Positions 34,659 through 46,869 of a stretch of 64,000 nt of DNA are shown here, piece by piece. The translations under genes and the position numbers were made by a program. Source of the DNA: Acarospora socialis (taxonomy: Eukaryota > Ascomycota > Lecanoromycetes > Acarosporales > Acarosporaceae). Under the pieces are notes generated by a model that was given only the letters and a program-made list of their open reading frames with translations, did not search any database and was not told the DNA's origin. The stretch spans positions 1,984,001 to 2,048,000 of the forward strand of contig JAMYGW020000005.1 of NCBI GenBank assembly GCA_025617375.2. The letters are read 5' to 3'. How positions within the stretch are numbered: the stretch's first letter is position 1; each line of letters begins with the position of its first letter.

Positions 34659-34875
34659 TTATTTCTCCTCGCTGTTCGTTCGTTGGTTTGCCTTGTCCCC
34701 GGCGTAAGAGACCGTTGGCACGAAGCCCTTGGATTCCATGCCTGGGTGACCTGGAGTAGAGCTCGTCGACCTGCTCGAGTGAAAGGCCTTTGGGTCCACT
34801 TGAATGTTGGATAAGACCGACAAAGAATCCAACGCATACCGTGTATATCAGATGCCCAAGAGGTGCCCGCCACAA
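34659..34875 (-). pseudogene. C-terminal relic of an MFS sugar transporter
   Basis: At 34750-34788 the minus strand encodes GLSLEQVDELYSR, the diagnostic motif after the last membrane helix of fungal sugar/quinate permeases, preceded by a hydrophobic stretch (VCVGFFVGLI). Downstream, the family-like continuation (SKGFVPTVSYAGDKA, stop at 34659-34661) is present but reached only after frame changes near 34740 and 34725, each explained by one lost base. The preceding ETK is degraded to GPK, and no other transporter segments were found. A dead 3' fragment. Confidence 0.7.
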
Positions 34876-36931
34876 GCATGAGCTTGTACCCGATGGCTAC
34901 GTGCTGGGGCTCATAATTGAAGTGCTCGAGACTGCTCAATCAAGATGTGAAAGCGGTGATGTGGAAAAATCGGAGGAAATGTCATACGCCACAAGAGTGA
35001 GAGGTGCGATTAGAACATCGGCAGCGCGTTGGCGGCGATCAACCCGAGCCTTCTCCGTACGATCTCGACGATGATCCCTTCACTTTCGGTCCCAATCACA
35101 ACCTTACCGAACCCGGCTTTCCCGTCCACTCCCATCGCCGTGTTGCTCTCACTACCAATACGACATTAAGTTGTCCTCTCCAGATCACCTCTCCTCAACT
35201 TCAGCACTCCGCCGTTGTGGCCCACTGCGCCAACTCGGCCCGTCTTTGAGTGCCACATCCCCGCAGCGGAAGACAAGTGTAACATAGAGATACATAAAAC
35301 ACGAGGGTTGCCCTATACCTGGACAGATACTACTACGGCAGATCAGAGCCCCACTTCTGCTTCTTATACTGCTGGACCCATGCCCCGAATCCTTTCGAAT
35401 CGTGGTCAGACAGATTAGAGAGTCTTTCAGTTTGTTTAGCCAACCGGCAGTTCTAGGAAAGGTCCCGTGTTCAGCACCAAAGACACAAGCGCGCTCGTCC
35501 TAACCCTTCTCTTCCCAATTGTGGCTGGTCACTTGGTGGATCTTACTTGTGGCCGGGCCTCCAAGGCTAAGGCTAATGTTGCCGTCCTCGTCGTCAACTT
35601 TATACGACTGAAAATGACCTTGAAGATGACTGGAACGAGGACTTTGAGGGAGTGCATACCAACTTTCAGACTTGCACATTTGATTGACTTCGTAAGCATC
35701 AGCCACGATTGCAAACTCCTTATCTCAACCACCTGTACTACTCGTATCTTCATGCCATACAAATGAGGTGCAAATTCATTTTCGTCATTGATTGATGGCT
35801 GGTGCTCATCCGATGCTACTTGAAGATGAACTAGTATGAGATGGGTTAAGCTTCGAAAGTAGGGACTTTGTTACGAATGATCGTGTGGGAGCTGTCAGGA
35901 AGACATGAAAGACGACAATTTATCGGAGAGTGAGGACGGGGAGAAAGGGTATCAGGGAGATGATGAGAGGGTTGAGCACAGCCACTTCCTAACCACAACC
36001 TATAGGCACAGATCTTCAGTTCACTTTCCTCAGACCTACACTTCAAAACACAGCTCCTTCACACAACACCGTGAGCTCACTTTTGATTCTTGTTCTTTCG
36101 ACCGTTGAACTTAGACTCCGTCATGTTACTTGCACTGGCCACACGGTCCCATAATCTTCGACTAGGGAAGCATGTGCTTTTGTCTTGACTGACCTTCAAC
36201 AGCAAGAACAAGTTTGGCACCTAGGGATGTTGAACTTCGAAAAGGGCCAAGAGACAGACTTAATCAACGACGGCATCGCACAGGCCATCAGACGGGCGGA
36301 AGATAACGACCCTTATTTCTCTAATCCTAACAAGACCCTCACAGTAGTGCGAACTGATTTGCACTAAACTCTCCCTCACACTTCTTCCATCTTCTTTCGT
36401 CTTTCCTCTTCGGAACAGGCACATCCGCAATGTGAGTTGTTATCATGTTTTGGTTCCTGCTAAAGTATACTCCCAGACTGGCGTTTGGGCCCTTCCGCAC
36501 TTCAGTCTCTGGGCAGCTCGGAGCCTGGTAAAGACCACATCTACGTGGTGAAACGTCAGATCGAGGCTTCCAACAGCCCAAAAGCGGGGCTGGTGAAGCC
36601 AGAAGGGTTAATTGTGGCTTTCTTGCTAGTGATTCTGTAGGAAAGTCTCCCATAGCCCTGGAGTCTTCCTGGCAGAAGTTGCCATTGTTTTGTCAGAGGA
36701 AGCCATCCCGGGCTGTCTCAGTCCCCGTTCCCGACTGGCTTGCCCGCCACTTGGGAGTCGGCGACAGAAGCTATTCAACACTTTGAACCTGAGCGTGAGC
36801 AGAATGCTCCGTTGGTCTTGGAGGTAGTTGCGAAAAGTCTGACAAATTGGACCACTTCATTTCTCAACCTTTGACAAACCCATCAGCATGCCTACTGCTC
36901 CAGATGGGGTTCTCATCCCAAATAATAACCA

Positions 36932-37384
36932 AAAAGGTTCATCGGATTGACCCCAGAAGCAGTTGAGAGACGCAAATCTGAGTATCGCGAAACGAGGAAG
37001 CAGATTGATGAAAACTTCAAAACTGGAAAGGGTTATGCTTTATAAATATGCTGGGCCCGGACGGGTCACTTACTCCTGTCACTAATCTTCCACCATCTAA
37101 GCTTCCACATCTCCCCGCATGAACCTGCACGAATTGCAACGACATTCGATGAGCTCAAGCTGTCAAGAAAGCTTGATATGTGCGTAAATTTTGTGCCAGA
37201 AGCCTGTAAGGACAGCAAGCTTGTCTTGAGGCTAATACACCCATGTTGTCAAAGAACACTATCCGGCGGAGTCATTGAAAAGCTCATTCCCAGGGATGTC
37301 AAGGAGGCCAAAGAACAGCTGCGCTTACTAAAGACAATAGAATTACGGCAAAATATGGGCACCTTGCCGCAGCTCTCTGCATAG
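36932..37384 (+). CDS. Possible exons of an unrecognised protein
   Basis: Two coding-looking frames lie close together: RFIGLTPEAVERRKSEYRE...GKGYAL ending TAA near 37045, and an open frame from about 37085 to the TAG at 37382-37384 that reads HEPARIATTFDELKLSRKL... and KLIPRDVKEAKEQLRLL. I could not find introns joining them in phase. The second has an internal ATG at 37178. No domain known. They may be parts of one fast-evolving gene or a relic. Confidence 0.25.
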
Positions 37385-38541
37385 TGATCTAAGCATTATG
37401 GTTTACCAGTCTCAAAAGCGAATCACAGACAGAATAAAAAGTTCGAAGGGTGCATCTATATACGTATATCTACTCTTCATTTACAATGACTTTCATTGTT
37501 GGAACTCTGGTCAAACACACTTTCTGCAACCTCATGGACGTGATAGCCGCACGCAAGCATCAGGCCATTTCACGGCATGTTTCTGAATCTATTCGAACCA
37601 CTGACCTAGAAGTATTGCCAAAGACAATGTCAAAGCGACTTCTGCTTGTGTCAGAGGCTTGATCGAGGGCCTCGATGACATGGTCTGCAAGAAGACGACG
37701 GCGAAGGAACCCTAGGAGTAGGAGAATGCTGGGGAGAGATGAAGTCGCAGATCGAGTAGTGACTTGATGCACCTTCTATGCACTACTTCCGAGTGGGAAG
37801 ACCTCTTCGAAACTCTTTGAATGAAATGTGATGCCGTGGTCCAGCGGAAGATCATGGAAAAGGAAGACCTTGATGACGGAGCGATATAATCTCGGCATCT
37901 CAAATAAGTGTTTCTGCATTGGTATTGACATCAAATATTACAATAATATGAAAGGGATGGTGCAGAGCGTAGAGTTAGAGGGTTCAGACCACAGCAACCA
38001 CTCCACTGTGGTCAAATTTGGTTGAAGCTCAACCAAATATGACGAGCCATAACCCTTTGGCTTTTCTTCGGGGGTTCGGTGTCATACCACTTACTTCCTC
38101 GCCACAACAGCACAATGACACATCAAAATCCAGCTCACAAAAACAGAAGAATCAACCTACGGCTGAGAAGTAAGTGGGGGAATTGTCAGTGGGATGCTAC
38201 GTGCATGACAAGGACGATTGGAAAATATAATCACTGCGAGGGCAAGAAAGCAGGATGGCCTAGCAACTGCCGAAAGAAGAAAGCGAGAAATGGTTCTTCG
38301 GCCTTTTGCCATACGTTAGACACCGAAAAATATGTGTGAAATGTGGTTGCCATTACGTATCAGGCCCTCAAATGGAAAGGAACTTCATTCACCTACTTCA
38401 CCCATACGTTGGCGACACTTCAACCGTCTCATCGTACATCCCAGTCTCAACTTCCCCAATCACAATCAAGTTACAAAAGAGCGTTCAACTGCACCTTAAG
38501 CCCCTCAAAAGAACCCAGCCCATCCTTCGACCTCATGCTAG

Positions 38542-39162
38542 GTGTTGGTCCAACTTGACCAGCAACTTGCGACAGCTCACCCAACAACTGAACTGAACAG
38601 CCATCATCAGATATCAGGCTTGACCGAGCAGTCATGGTATCTCAACCAGCATCCACGCAAAATCCATTACCACAGGTTTTGTATCTGCACCCTGATCCGA
38701 ACCCTACTTACTTGCATGGACTGTCACCATGCAGTGAATCCACAAACTCTCAACAGTCACCTCCGAGACCATCACAGCCTCATAGAACAAACCATTCGTC
38801 AGGCTGCATCGGCATGGGCTCAGACACTGTCGGCACATGAAAGCCTGAGGGAGGTGAAGATGAACACACGGATGTTAGCATTGCCATATGTTCAAGTCAG
38901 TCACAATGCAATGAGATGTTATTGTGGAAGATGTTTCCTGGATGTCAACTCTGTAGAGCGTCACTTCAGAGATCACCGAGCCCAAACACAGGAACAGCTT
39001 TGGAGCATGGCGAAGAAAAATGACTCCAAGAAGTGCATCAAGAATCAGAAGGCGACGAAAGTTCGGAGACAGCGACAAAGACAGCAAACAGCTACTCGGC
39101 CTGAGGCTCTCCTTATCTTGGAAACCCATCGTTACAGACACCTGAACGCAGGCTTTGCGTAG
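38542..39162 (+). CDS. OrsD-like (DUF3505-type) zinc-binding protein, 5' end unresolved
   Basis: An open frame of about 206 codons; its first in-frame ATG is only at 38716, inside the first zinc-binding motif, so an upstream exon is missing or lost. The order of motifs fits OrsD-type proteins: LLTCMDCHHAVNP...HLRDHH, then LREV...ALPYVQV, then MRCYCGRCF...SVERHFRDH, and a basic Gln/Arg tail. Members occur in many paralogous copies in ascomycetes, some near secondary-metabolite genes, and their biochemical role is unknown. The length is normal for short members. Pseudogene status cannot be excluded. Confidence 0.5.
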   Translation: MLVQLDQQLATAHPTTELNSHHQISGLTEQSWYLNQHPRKIHYHRFCICTLIRTLLTCMDCHHAVNPQTLNSHLRDHHSLIEQTIRQAASAWAQTLSAHESLREVKMNTRMLALPYVQVSHNAMRCYCGRCFLDVNSVERHFRDHRAQTQEQLWSMAKKNDSKKCIKNQKATKVRRQRQRQQTATRPEALLILETHRYRHLNAGFA

Positions 39163-39818
39163 TCACCGGAGCTCATAACTCAATCAAACTCTCAAACATG
39201 ACACTACGCGATGCGGTCACCACAGGTTACTGATAAGGAGTTTCGTCCGCGTAGAAAAGACAAAGACTGTCACTCTCTCAAATGTTCCTACTTGGGGATG
39301 GTGGACTGGCTTGGCGCACATTGTTACCAGTTAGAGATCCATGAATCTAAGACCTTCCATGTCTGTATCAACACATTGCAGAAGAAGCTATGATTCCTTT
39401 GATAACTGCGCTTCTGCTTAGAAGGCATAACAGGATGGTATGCGGTTGCAGGTGTGGCTGTTTGTTGCGATGTCCGTGACGACACTTTGGGCGGAAAGGG
39501 GTTTGCGGTCAAGCTGTTTTGATTGGTCGATGTAGCTTTGATACGAGCTATGAAAGACGCCCCTACGCATGTGCTCAGATAGTTTTACACTTACTGATCG
39601 ACCTTTGACATCTGCTCTTGTGGACAGGATTCTGTAACAAGACAGGTAAAATAAGATACATTAAGATCGTGATAACCAAGCGATGTGAACCCTAGGCCAA
39701 GACTATTTTCAACCAAAATGCGTAAAGCCCTATCCAAGACATCCCCGATCCCGCACAAAACCCTGAACCTCAACCCCGCTCTAACTCCTACCATTCACCC
39801 TATGCCATACCCTCTACA

Positions 39819-42800
39819 CTACAACGGTGGCGTAAAAAACCTCCTAAACCGATCGCCCCGACTCAACCCACAATGCACAACCACATCATGACAGCGCATC
39901 AACAAGCACGGAAACCTGACTGTCCAAAACTGCAAATACCCCACCGGCAACGACCCCACATGTTCCTTGACCGCTTCGGGCATATCCTGATAATGATTCT
40001 TCTTGTTCCGCAACGCGCGCAGCAGATCAAGCATTCTGGAGCCGGTGTACTTGCGCTGCTTGCCGAGCGTGTCCTTAAAGTCCTTGGGCAGGTATTTGAG
40101 GAAGTCCATGTCCGGGCCGAGCACGTTGTAGGCGATGGACTCGAGAATCTGCAGGCTGGGCGAAGGCGGGTCACGCGGTTCCCATTCGAAGTGGTCGGAG
40201 ACGTGGCAGAGGAATTCAAGGCGGTCTTCGGCGGACCAGAAGAAGGGGTGAATCAGGACCGTTGCGGCGTCGGGGCTGAGGGTTGTCAGTATTAGTCTTG
40301 TTCTAAGGGAAGAATAGTAGTGGTGTGCTTACCGATCACGCGGATCTTGAGCGAGCATCTGGCGGATGAGGTCATCTGCCTCGTATGCGTAGTCGCCCAG
40401 TCTTCGCAGATCATCCAGATTGTACAAGCCCTTGACAATGTTCGCTTCTCTCATGTATCTGCCGTCTTTGTCGAATGGGTGATTGCCACGCGTGAGGACG
40501 TAGTAGAATACACATCCCAGGGAGAAAATATCGATTGCTCTGGTTGCCCTTCTGTTGGTTTGCGGGTCAACAACGGCAGGCTCGGACGTGTCTCCACTAA
40601 GTGTGTTATCTACGGCCGACGGTGGATGAGGGTTTGCATCGTCGTCAACAAGTAGCTCGGGAGCCCTCCAGCCAGAAGTCCCCGCAGCATGCGCTGTCGT
40701 TGCTCGGAAAGAACTCTGATCGCCTTCGAGTTTCTTGCAAAGTCCAAAATCCGAGATCAACAACCTTGGGGGTAGCATTGCGTTAGAATGTGCTCGCAGT
40801 TTCTTCGGGGCAGCAACGAGGATATTTTGAGGTTTGAGATCTCGATGGACAATCTTGAGTGAATGAAGATATCTCACACCAGCCGTAATCTGCTTGAGTA
40901 CGTCTGGTAGGTCGAGACCAGGTATTCCAATCAACTCTGGATAATTATCCGGCTTCTCGATAACGTCCTGAAGCGAAGCCGGACACAGCTCCAAAGCTAT
41001 GTAGAGAAACTCGCCAGCCTGTTCTCTATCAAAGTACCGGATGACGTTGGCGTGGTCGTCGCTTTCTTGCAGCAAGCCGACCTCATGAGACGCAATGTCG
41101 AAGAACTCTAAAAGCATTCGTTTCACAGCGACGTCTCTACCGTCAAAAGATCCTTTATACACGATCGTCCCGTGACTGCCAAAGCCAAGTACAGTATCCG
41201 TGAATACCCTGAGTTGGCCGATTTGTATGACCGGTGCAGAAACATCAGCGACATCACTTGCGAATGATCCATTGACCCTGATTACGTCCGGTTCCACTGA
41301 CGGCTCACGCCCTATGTGCATGGCTTCTTCCACAGTTTGGTCGATGTTGTTTTTCGATTCGATTTTTCGGCCTCCTCCCTTCTTCGACGCTTTCGAGTGA
41401 TTCTTACCACCTCTACGACCCCGGCTTGCCTTTTTCTTCTTCTTTTCAGCATCCGGAGAGCCAGTCGGGCCTTCGTCATCGTTCAGTGATGGTTCCTCTA
41501 TTCGAACTCGTGGGGTTCCATCAAACTCAAGCGGACTGCTATCCTTACGTTCAAGGGTGTTGGAGTCGCTGACAGCCTCCAGTTCAGCTTCGGTGGGTGC
41601 AAGATACGATTGCTCCATTGAGGTCAAGGAGTGGCTTCTAGGCTTCGAAACAACTTCGGAATGGCTCAAATGAAGACCTTCCATTTCAGAGCCGTCGTCC
41701 AGTAGTTCAAGGGGCAATTGCCCTTGAGCCACGACTGGCGTTGTTGGAGTCGATGTCAGAGGCTGCTCCAGGGCAGGAAAGATGTACTTCAGATCAAGGT
41801 TCTTGCGAAGGATGCGTCCTGCGTATCTCCTGTTGAGAAAGAAAATGACCCCAATAAAGGCGCACATGATTAAGATTAGTATATCTTTGGCATTCTCTGT
41901 AGCGGTACCGATAAGGCGACTGTTACCAAGAGCTGGGACAGCCGCTGTTTGGGGTGCGTCGTATATTACATTTTTTGGAATCACGTCTGCCGGCTGAACC
42001 TCGGGGCCAGATATAGTCGCGAATCGGTCACGGAACGAATCGTATTCGGCCAAGGCATGGACGCCAACAAGCGCTTTCTGATGTTCCATAGAGCGAGCGC
42101 TCTCCCAGGCTGGGGCCATCTCAACCCAGTCTCGATCATAGCACTGTGCGTTGGGTGCGCCACCCGTAACTAAGGGATACGTAGCCTCAGACATGGCATA
42201 CCAACCACCAGCATCTGTATGGTTGACGAAGATGCGATTACTCCGGTCATTCAACCCGTTGTAAAGATCTTCTCTATCTTGAGGAGCGATAGGTTGAGGT
42301 AAAATGACAAGCGGTGTATCTCGAGTGTCCACGTCCATCGGTCTGGCGACGTCGAAAACTCTTGCGACAGGCGAAGGGAATCTTTGAGTGTACAGCTTCC
42401 GTCGATCGTCGGTCTGTGCGTGATCGAAACCGAAGATACTCCCGTCATGCCGACTGTAAACATATTTATGATCCATGGTGTTGAGGTACTGGTTTAGAAG
42501 ATCGCTGTCGCGGTTGTTCGGACCCCACTCCGAGTAGGTGAGGGTACATATTTGATCTCCACTATCCCTACTTTGTATTCCCACGGTGTATTCAGTACGG
42601 CCCAAGGTCAAGGTGCCACTCGAACCACACTCTTGCTCGTCTAGAGTTTCGAAACCACTCATGCGCCGGCAACTCTGCTCATCGTTGATCGAGGAACCGG
42701 TGGAGCTGAACATCTTGAGGATTGTACCACTCGCAGCGTCCACCGTGTACAGCGTGTTTCTCTTTTCAGCTGTGTAAACCACCGCAGGGTTCTCTCCAGC

Positions 42801-43460
42801 ATATGGCGATAACTCCTCGACGAGCCTCTTCACTGTCAGGCCAAGTTTCTGCAAAGCCGGTTTCGGTCCGGGGTTGTATACATAGAGATTCCCATCTCTA
42901 CTTGGCTCGACGATCCACAAGAATTCTTCTTCCGGCCGGTAGTCTCCAGTCTTCGATTTGTTTTGGCGGTGGTAGGTCGTCTCCACCATTGGTCGATCCA
43001 CCTCCAACGCCCACTTCGCCGTCCCCGTCTTCCTATCTCTGGCGTGGATTGTTCCATCCACAGTCGCTAGCAGCACAAAATCTTCAACCTCCCAGTCCCG
43101 CAGAGATCGCGCGTCAAGCAGCGAAGAGAGGCCGGCAGATTTGCCGGTGAATCTCGCAGGTGGTGCTCGGACGGCTTGGTCAAGGTGACCGGCCGGAGCC
43201 AAAGTTGTGATGGCGCTTGGACTGTTGGTGTTCACGTCCGTGTCCTTGAAATGCTTGTGACTCGTCGTTTCCAGCTGTCGCTCCTGTAATCTCGATGGGT
43301 CCAATGGGACGGACTTGTCCGACAAGGGAGCCTCGTAAGATGATGCGCCATCTTGTCGCTGCCCTTTATGTTGAGATACGGCGATGACGGGGAGGAAGAG
43401 GAGTAGGACGAGAACGGTTGGTAGGGTAAGCTGTTTTACGTCGGGCGGGCGACGTGGCAT
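39819..43460 (-). CDS. IRE1: ER stress sensor IRE1 (kinase/endoribonuclease)
   Basis: Two exons, 40333-43460 and 39819-40275, with a 57-bp intron at 40276-40332, give 1194 residues. The N-terminal hydrophobic segment (TLPTVLVLLLFLPVIAV) is the signal sequence. The lumenal sensor propeller follows (DFVLLATVDGTIHARDRKTG, EEEFLWIVEP). The single membrane helix is ILILIMCAFIGVIFFL, and a basic Lys-rich linker follows. Kinase from about 745: glycine loop GFGSHGTIVYKG, VAVKRM, catalytic IVHRDLKPQN, ISDFGL. The KEN ribonuclease domain fills exon 2 (HVSDHFEWEPRDPP, YLQFWTVRFPCL). The splice rebuilds DPRDRPDAATVLIHPFFW. IRE1 senses unfolded protein and splices HAC1-type mRNA. The target gene is not in the window. 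Confidence 0.97.
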
Positions 43461-44281
43461 GCTGGTAGACTACAATGCTGCTCCGGCGGCCTTGAGCAGG
43501 CGGCTATTGAAAATGAAAGACTTCCGAAAAGACCTAGACTCGTTGATGGGTGAGTTCATAAGAAAATGTGTTAAGGGAGATGATTCGAGGGCTGGTGGAG
43601 GATTATGTAGGCTCTCGTCAGCTCGAGCTGAGAATGGCGCAGTCGAGGAAGCGAGCCTCTGAAACAGCTTGGAGTGCGGCACACACAAGGCAGAGTTCGG
43701 GGAAGTCGTACGAGTACCAACAAAAGCTAAGCTACACAAAGCATGCAATGTTGCGGTACGGCAGCGGTTCGAGTATGTTTAGTCTGATGTCCTGATCAAT
43801 GATAATATTAATCTCAAGACAGGCGCAGCAATCATCGAACGACGATGTTGTTGCTGCTATCTAGGTAGGAGTTACACTTGGCTTGATTAGGCCTGGTCGG
43901 TCGCTAATTATAACTTGCCAGGGAAGCTGTTCCCGGGACAAGCCGTGTTGGAGTCAAAGACTCGATCACTCACCAGCAATACTCCATACTCACGTGCGAG
44001 TATGGGCGGGCATTTCTGTAGAACTTGGATAGAGATGCCTAGTGTAGGACGTTGTACAGTACTCAGAAAGTGTTTCATGTACGAGTACACACTGTCACAA
44101 GGTTGATTGATGAGCTGAACTCTCTGGTGCATCGACCCTAGCGAGACATCGTGGCACAGTCAGAAGTTTTTACTATCTATGGGATGAACTACAGGAGCAG
44201 TGCTGGTGTAGCACCGTCTAGGAACGAGCATATATTGATTTAGACCCCAATCTTGTTTCCACTTAAAGACACAGCCAAACA
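43461..44281. promoter_or_regulatory. IRE1 upstream region with an E-box palindrome
   Basis: About 820 bases between the IRE1 start and the CCT2 stop (both minus strand). At 43984-44005 an exact 8-bp inverted repeat (CCATACTC/GAGTATGG) frames ACGTGC, so a CACGTG core lies at 43991-43996, about 530 bases upstream of the IRE1 ATG. No gene seen. Confidence 0.55.
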
Positions 44282-46041
44282 CTACGTCCTCTCCCGTTTT
44301 CTCGGGGCGCTCCTAATTATCGAATCGACCCTCAACAGTAGCTACCAGGCACGTCAGTTGAAACTTGAACAAATGTGATCACGACATATGAAGAAGAACT
44401 CCGCACTTACCTCTGCAGCTTCTGACGCCGACGACACCACTGCCCGTTTCAACTTGTAGCTTTCAATCACCCCCAAATCTCTCATGTCTGCAATTCCGCC
44501 CCCAGGAGTCAGCAGATCGAGCCCCGAGTTTATCATGCCGTTGTAGATCTCTGATCTCAACCTGGTCACGAGATCACTCGAGTCTAACCCGGCATTGTCT
44601 GCCAGGATCGTGGGTAACTGTCGCAGCGCCTTGGCGAATGAATCTACAGCGATCGCCTTCTTTCCCGCGACGTGTTGCGCGGCTTGGTCGACTGCCTTCG
44701 CCATTAGCATCTCTGCACAACCACCGCCCAGCGTTGTCTTCGGTTCTCGGACCGTCTGCGACAGAACTGCAAGGGCATCGTGTAACGAGCGCTCGGCTTC
44801 GTCCAAGAGCTGCTCGGTAGCCCCCCGTAAGACAATCGTGCATGCTTGACCCGCAGCGACCCCGGAGAACTTGATCAGCGTGTCCTCGCCGATGATAACT
44901 TCCTCGATGAGATCGCAGTGGCCAAGTTTAACGCTCTCGGGATGATCGAAGGTTGATGCAATTTCGCCGCCTGTCACCAGCGCTAAACGTTCAATACCGT
45001 CGAAATCTGCGTGCTCGATCGAAACGATGCCGGCGTCGGAGAACAGCTGTTCCGGCCAATTGTAGATCAGTTGTCGATTGACGAAGCAATTTATGCCATG
45101 CGCCTTGATCTTCTCCACTTTCGCTTTCATCTTTTCTCTCTCCGCCTTCTCCAGCTCAGCCAACTTGCCAGTTGATTCTACCTTCACTCTGGCCCCGAAA
45201 ATCTTAACCTTGTCCGTATCCATAGATGTATTCGCCACGAGGATCTTAGCATTCTCCAGCCTCTTTGGTTGGTTTACTCCTATGCTCTTGTCTAAAATGA
45301 AACCCTCGTCTAGGTAAGAGTCATTCAACTTGCCGCCGGCTTTCTTGATGATCTGTATGTGGCTGAGATCTGTCGATCCTTGCATTCGTAACACGGCGTC
45401 GCATGCCAGTTCCGCGAAATGATCTCGGTCCTGGCTCAAAACTTTTGAGCTCAGGGTTGTCCGCGCAATCGAGAGGAGGTCCTGTCTGAAAGCTTTCTTA
45501 TCCTTGCTGTGATCCACCGCCGACTTCTCGAGGGCCGAAAGCGCAGCGTGACTTGCTATGCGGTAGCCTTCTATAATCGTTTGCGGATGTATCTTCTTCT
45601 CCACCAGCTTCTCTGCTTCGCGGAGCAGCTCAGCGGCCAGAACTGTAACCGATGTGGTTCCGTCCCCCACCTCATCGTCTTGTACCTTCGAGATATTGAC
45701 GAGGACCTTCGCTGCGGCGTTATCAAGTGCTATGGCTTTAAGTATCGTAGCTCCATCGTTTGTGACCATAATCTCGCCAGTTGATCTGTAACCGATAAGC
45801 TTCGTTGCAGTAGCCATGCCAACATCACCTACGCCGATTGTAATATCTTGTCCATACCCTTGGGCCCCAATGTGCTCTTGACTAGATCCCCCACCGCAAT
45901 AGCGCCAACAAAAGCTGAGAGTCGTGCATTTTCACCTTTCTCTTCTGTCACTTCATCGCCGAAAATCTGGGTCGGATTGAACGCAGCCTTGTAAAGAGTG
46001 AGTAGGGTGCAATTCTATATCTGTAAGGGCATACTCACCAT
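44282..46041 (-). CDS. CCT2: Chaperonin TRiC/CCT subunit beta
   Basis: Four exons: 46039-46041, 45833-45987, 44411-45785 and 44282-44341, giving 530 residues. Exon 1 is only the ATG. Exon 2 supplies [20 protein letters not shown] and the ATP-site [10 protein letters not shown]; exon 3 holds TNDGATILK and the catalytic GDGTTSV through [21 protein letters not shown]; exon 4 gives [19 protein letters not shown]. Every junction is canonical and restores sequence conserved in CCT2. CCT2 is one of eight subunits of the cytosolic ring that folds actin, tubulin and WD proteins. Confidence 0.96.
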
Positions 46042-46403
46042 TGTATTGTAAGATGGTATCAGTGAAAAGAAGTACAGAAGTGATCGAGGGTATGTCCTAC
46101 CAATTCTGGAGCTCCAGGCTGGAAGACGCGACCTAAAAACTTCGGGCAGCGCGCGCAAATTCAATACGGAAGTCGAGAAACGCCTACGACGCCAAACAGA
46201 ATGTACCTCTACAGAGTAATAGCTCAACACGGGTTGCGGGAATCTATTGTTATTAAGTGAGTATATTCTCCGAGTAGTACTCCGCTTGTTTACGATTTAT
46301 CGGGTACTGGTATCCATACCCAATTTGTATGTGCCAAAGTCCCTACATATAGCACCATATAGAGCCTCGCATTTGATACCCTAACAAAACAGATACCAAA
46401 TAT

Positions 46404-46448
46404 GCCCTAGGTCATCTTCCAGCCCTAGGTCATCTTCCAGCCCTAAGT
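46404..46448 (+). repeat. 18-bp tandem repeat, 2.5 copies
   Basis: The unit GCCCTAGGTCATCTTCCA is repeated exactly twice, followed by a partial third unit. Confidence 0.85.
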
Positions 46449-46541
46449 ACCCGAATCGCCTAAAGCGTTTTTCGGTTCAGCCCTCGTCCTCATCTATCTA
46501 GGATGCTCGAATTACCGGTTCAAAGAAAAGTCTGAGTTCGA

Positions 46542-46614
46542 CATCTATTTCAGTGTTTGCCGACATGCTTTGCGCTCCGGAACTTGTCCTGCTTCATTCG
46601 AGGAAAATGTGGGC
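46542..46614 (-). repeat. Detached copy of the GH47 pseudogene C-terminus
   Basis: Read on the minus strand, this segment matches the last 80 bases of the pseudogene at 51990-54007. Both copies carry CACATTTTCCTCGAATGAAG with the same frame break before an MKQD.FR...HVGKH-like ending and stop. Nothing upstream of it resembles GH47, so it is a short duplicated piece. Confidence 0.7.
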
Positions 46615-46869
46615 TTTACATATAGCTGCTTCTGAACACATACGACCGGTGCAAGTTATGTGTATTCATACAGTCAAGTTTGGATTGCATACTGTTAAAG
46701 AGCGAGTATCTCCTCAATACCTAGTAGTACGGCCTCACCCAGAGACCAGCTTGGGTTCGTTGCTCTATAAAAGCAATGTGACACTTGAACTTTCTCGACT
46801 AAGAGGAACAACTCTCAAGCTCGCTAAAAACGCGAAATGCCATTCCTCAATCAAGCTTCGTCGTATGGG

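Larger units (their letters stand above)
29711..39818. other. Ten-kilobase gene-poor region
   Basis: No intact conserved gene was found between the monooxygenase and IRE1. Identified contents are listed separately: a frameshifted coiled-coil relic (30505-31240), a microsatellite (32013-32040), an MFS transporter tail relic (34659-34875), possible exons near 37 kb, and an OrsD-like frame (38542-39162). 31300-34600 and 35000-36900 hold only short frames, and no reverse transcriptase or transposase motif was seen. Confidence 0.55.
46042..46869. other. Intergenic with two small repeats
   Basis: CCT2 upstream region. It contains an 18-bp tandem repeat (46404-46448) and a 73-bp fragment related to the GH47 pseudogene tail (46542-46614). 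Confidence 0.6.
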
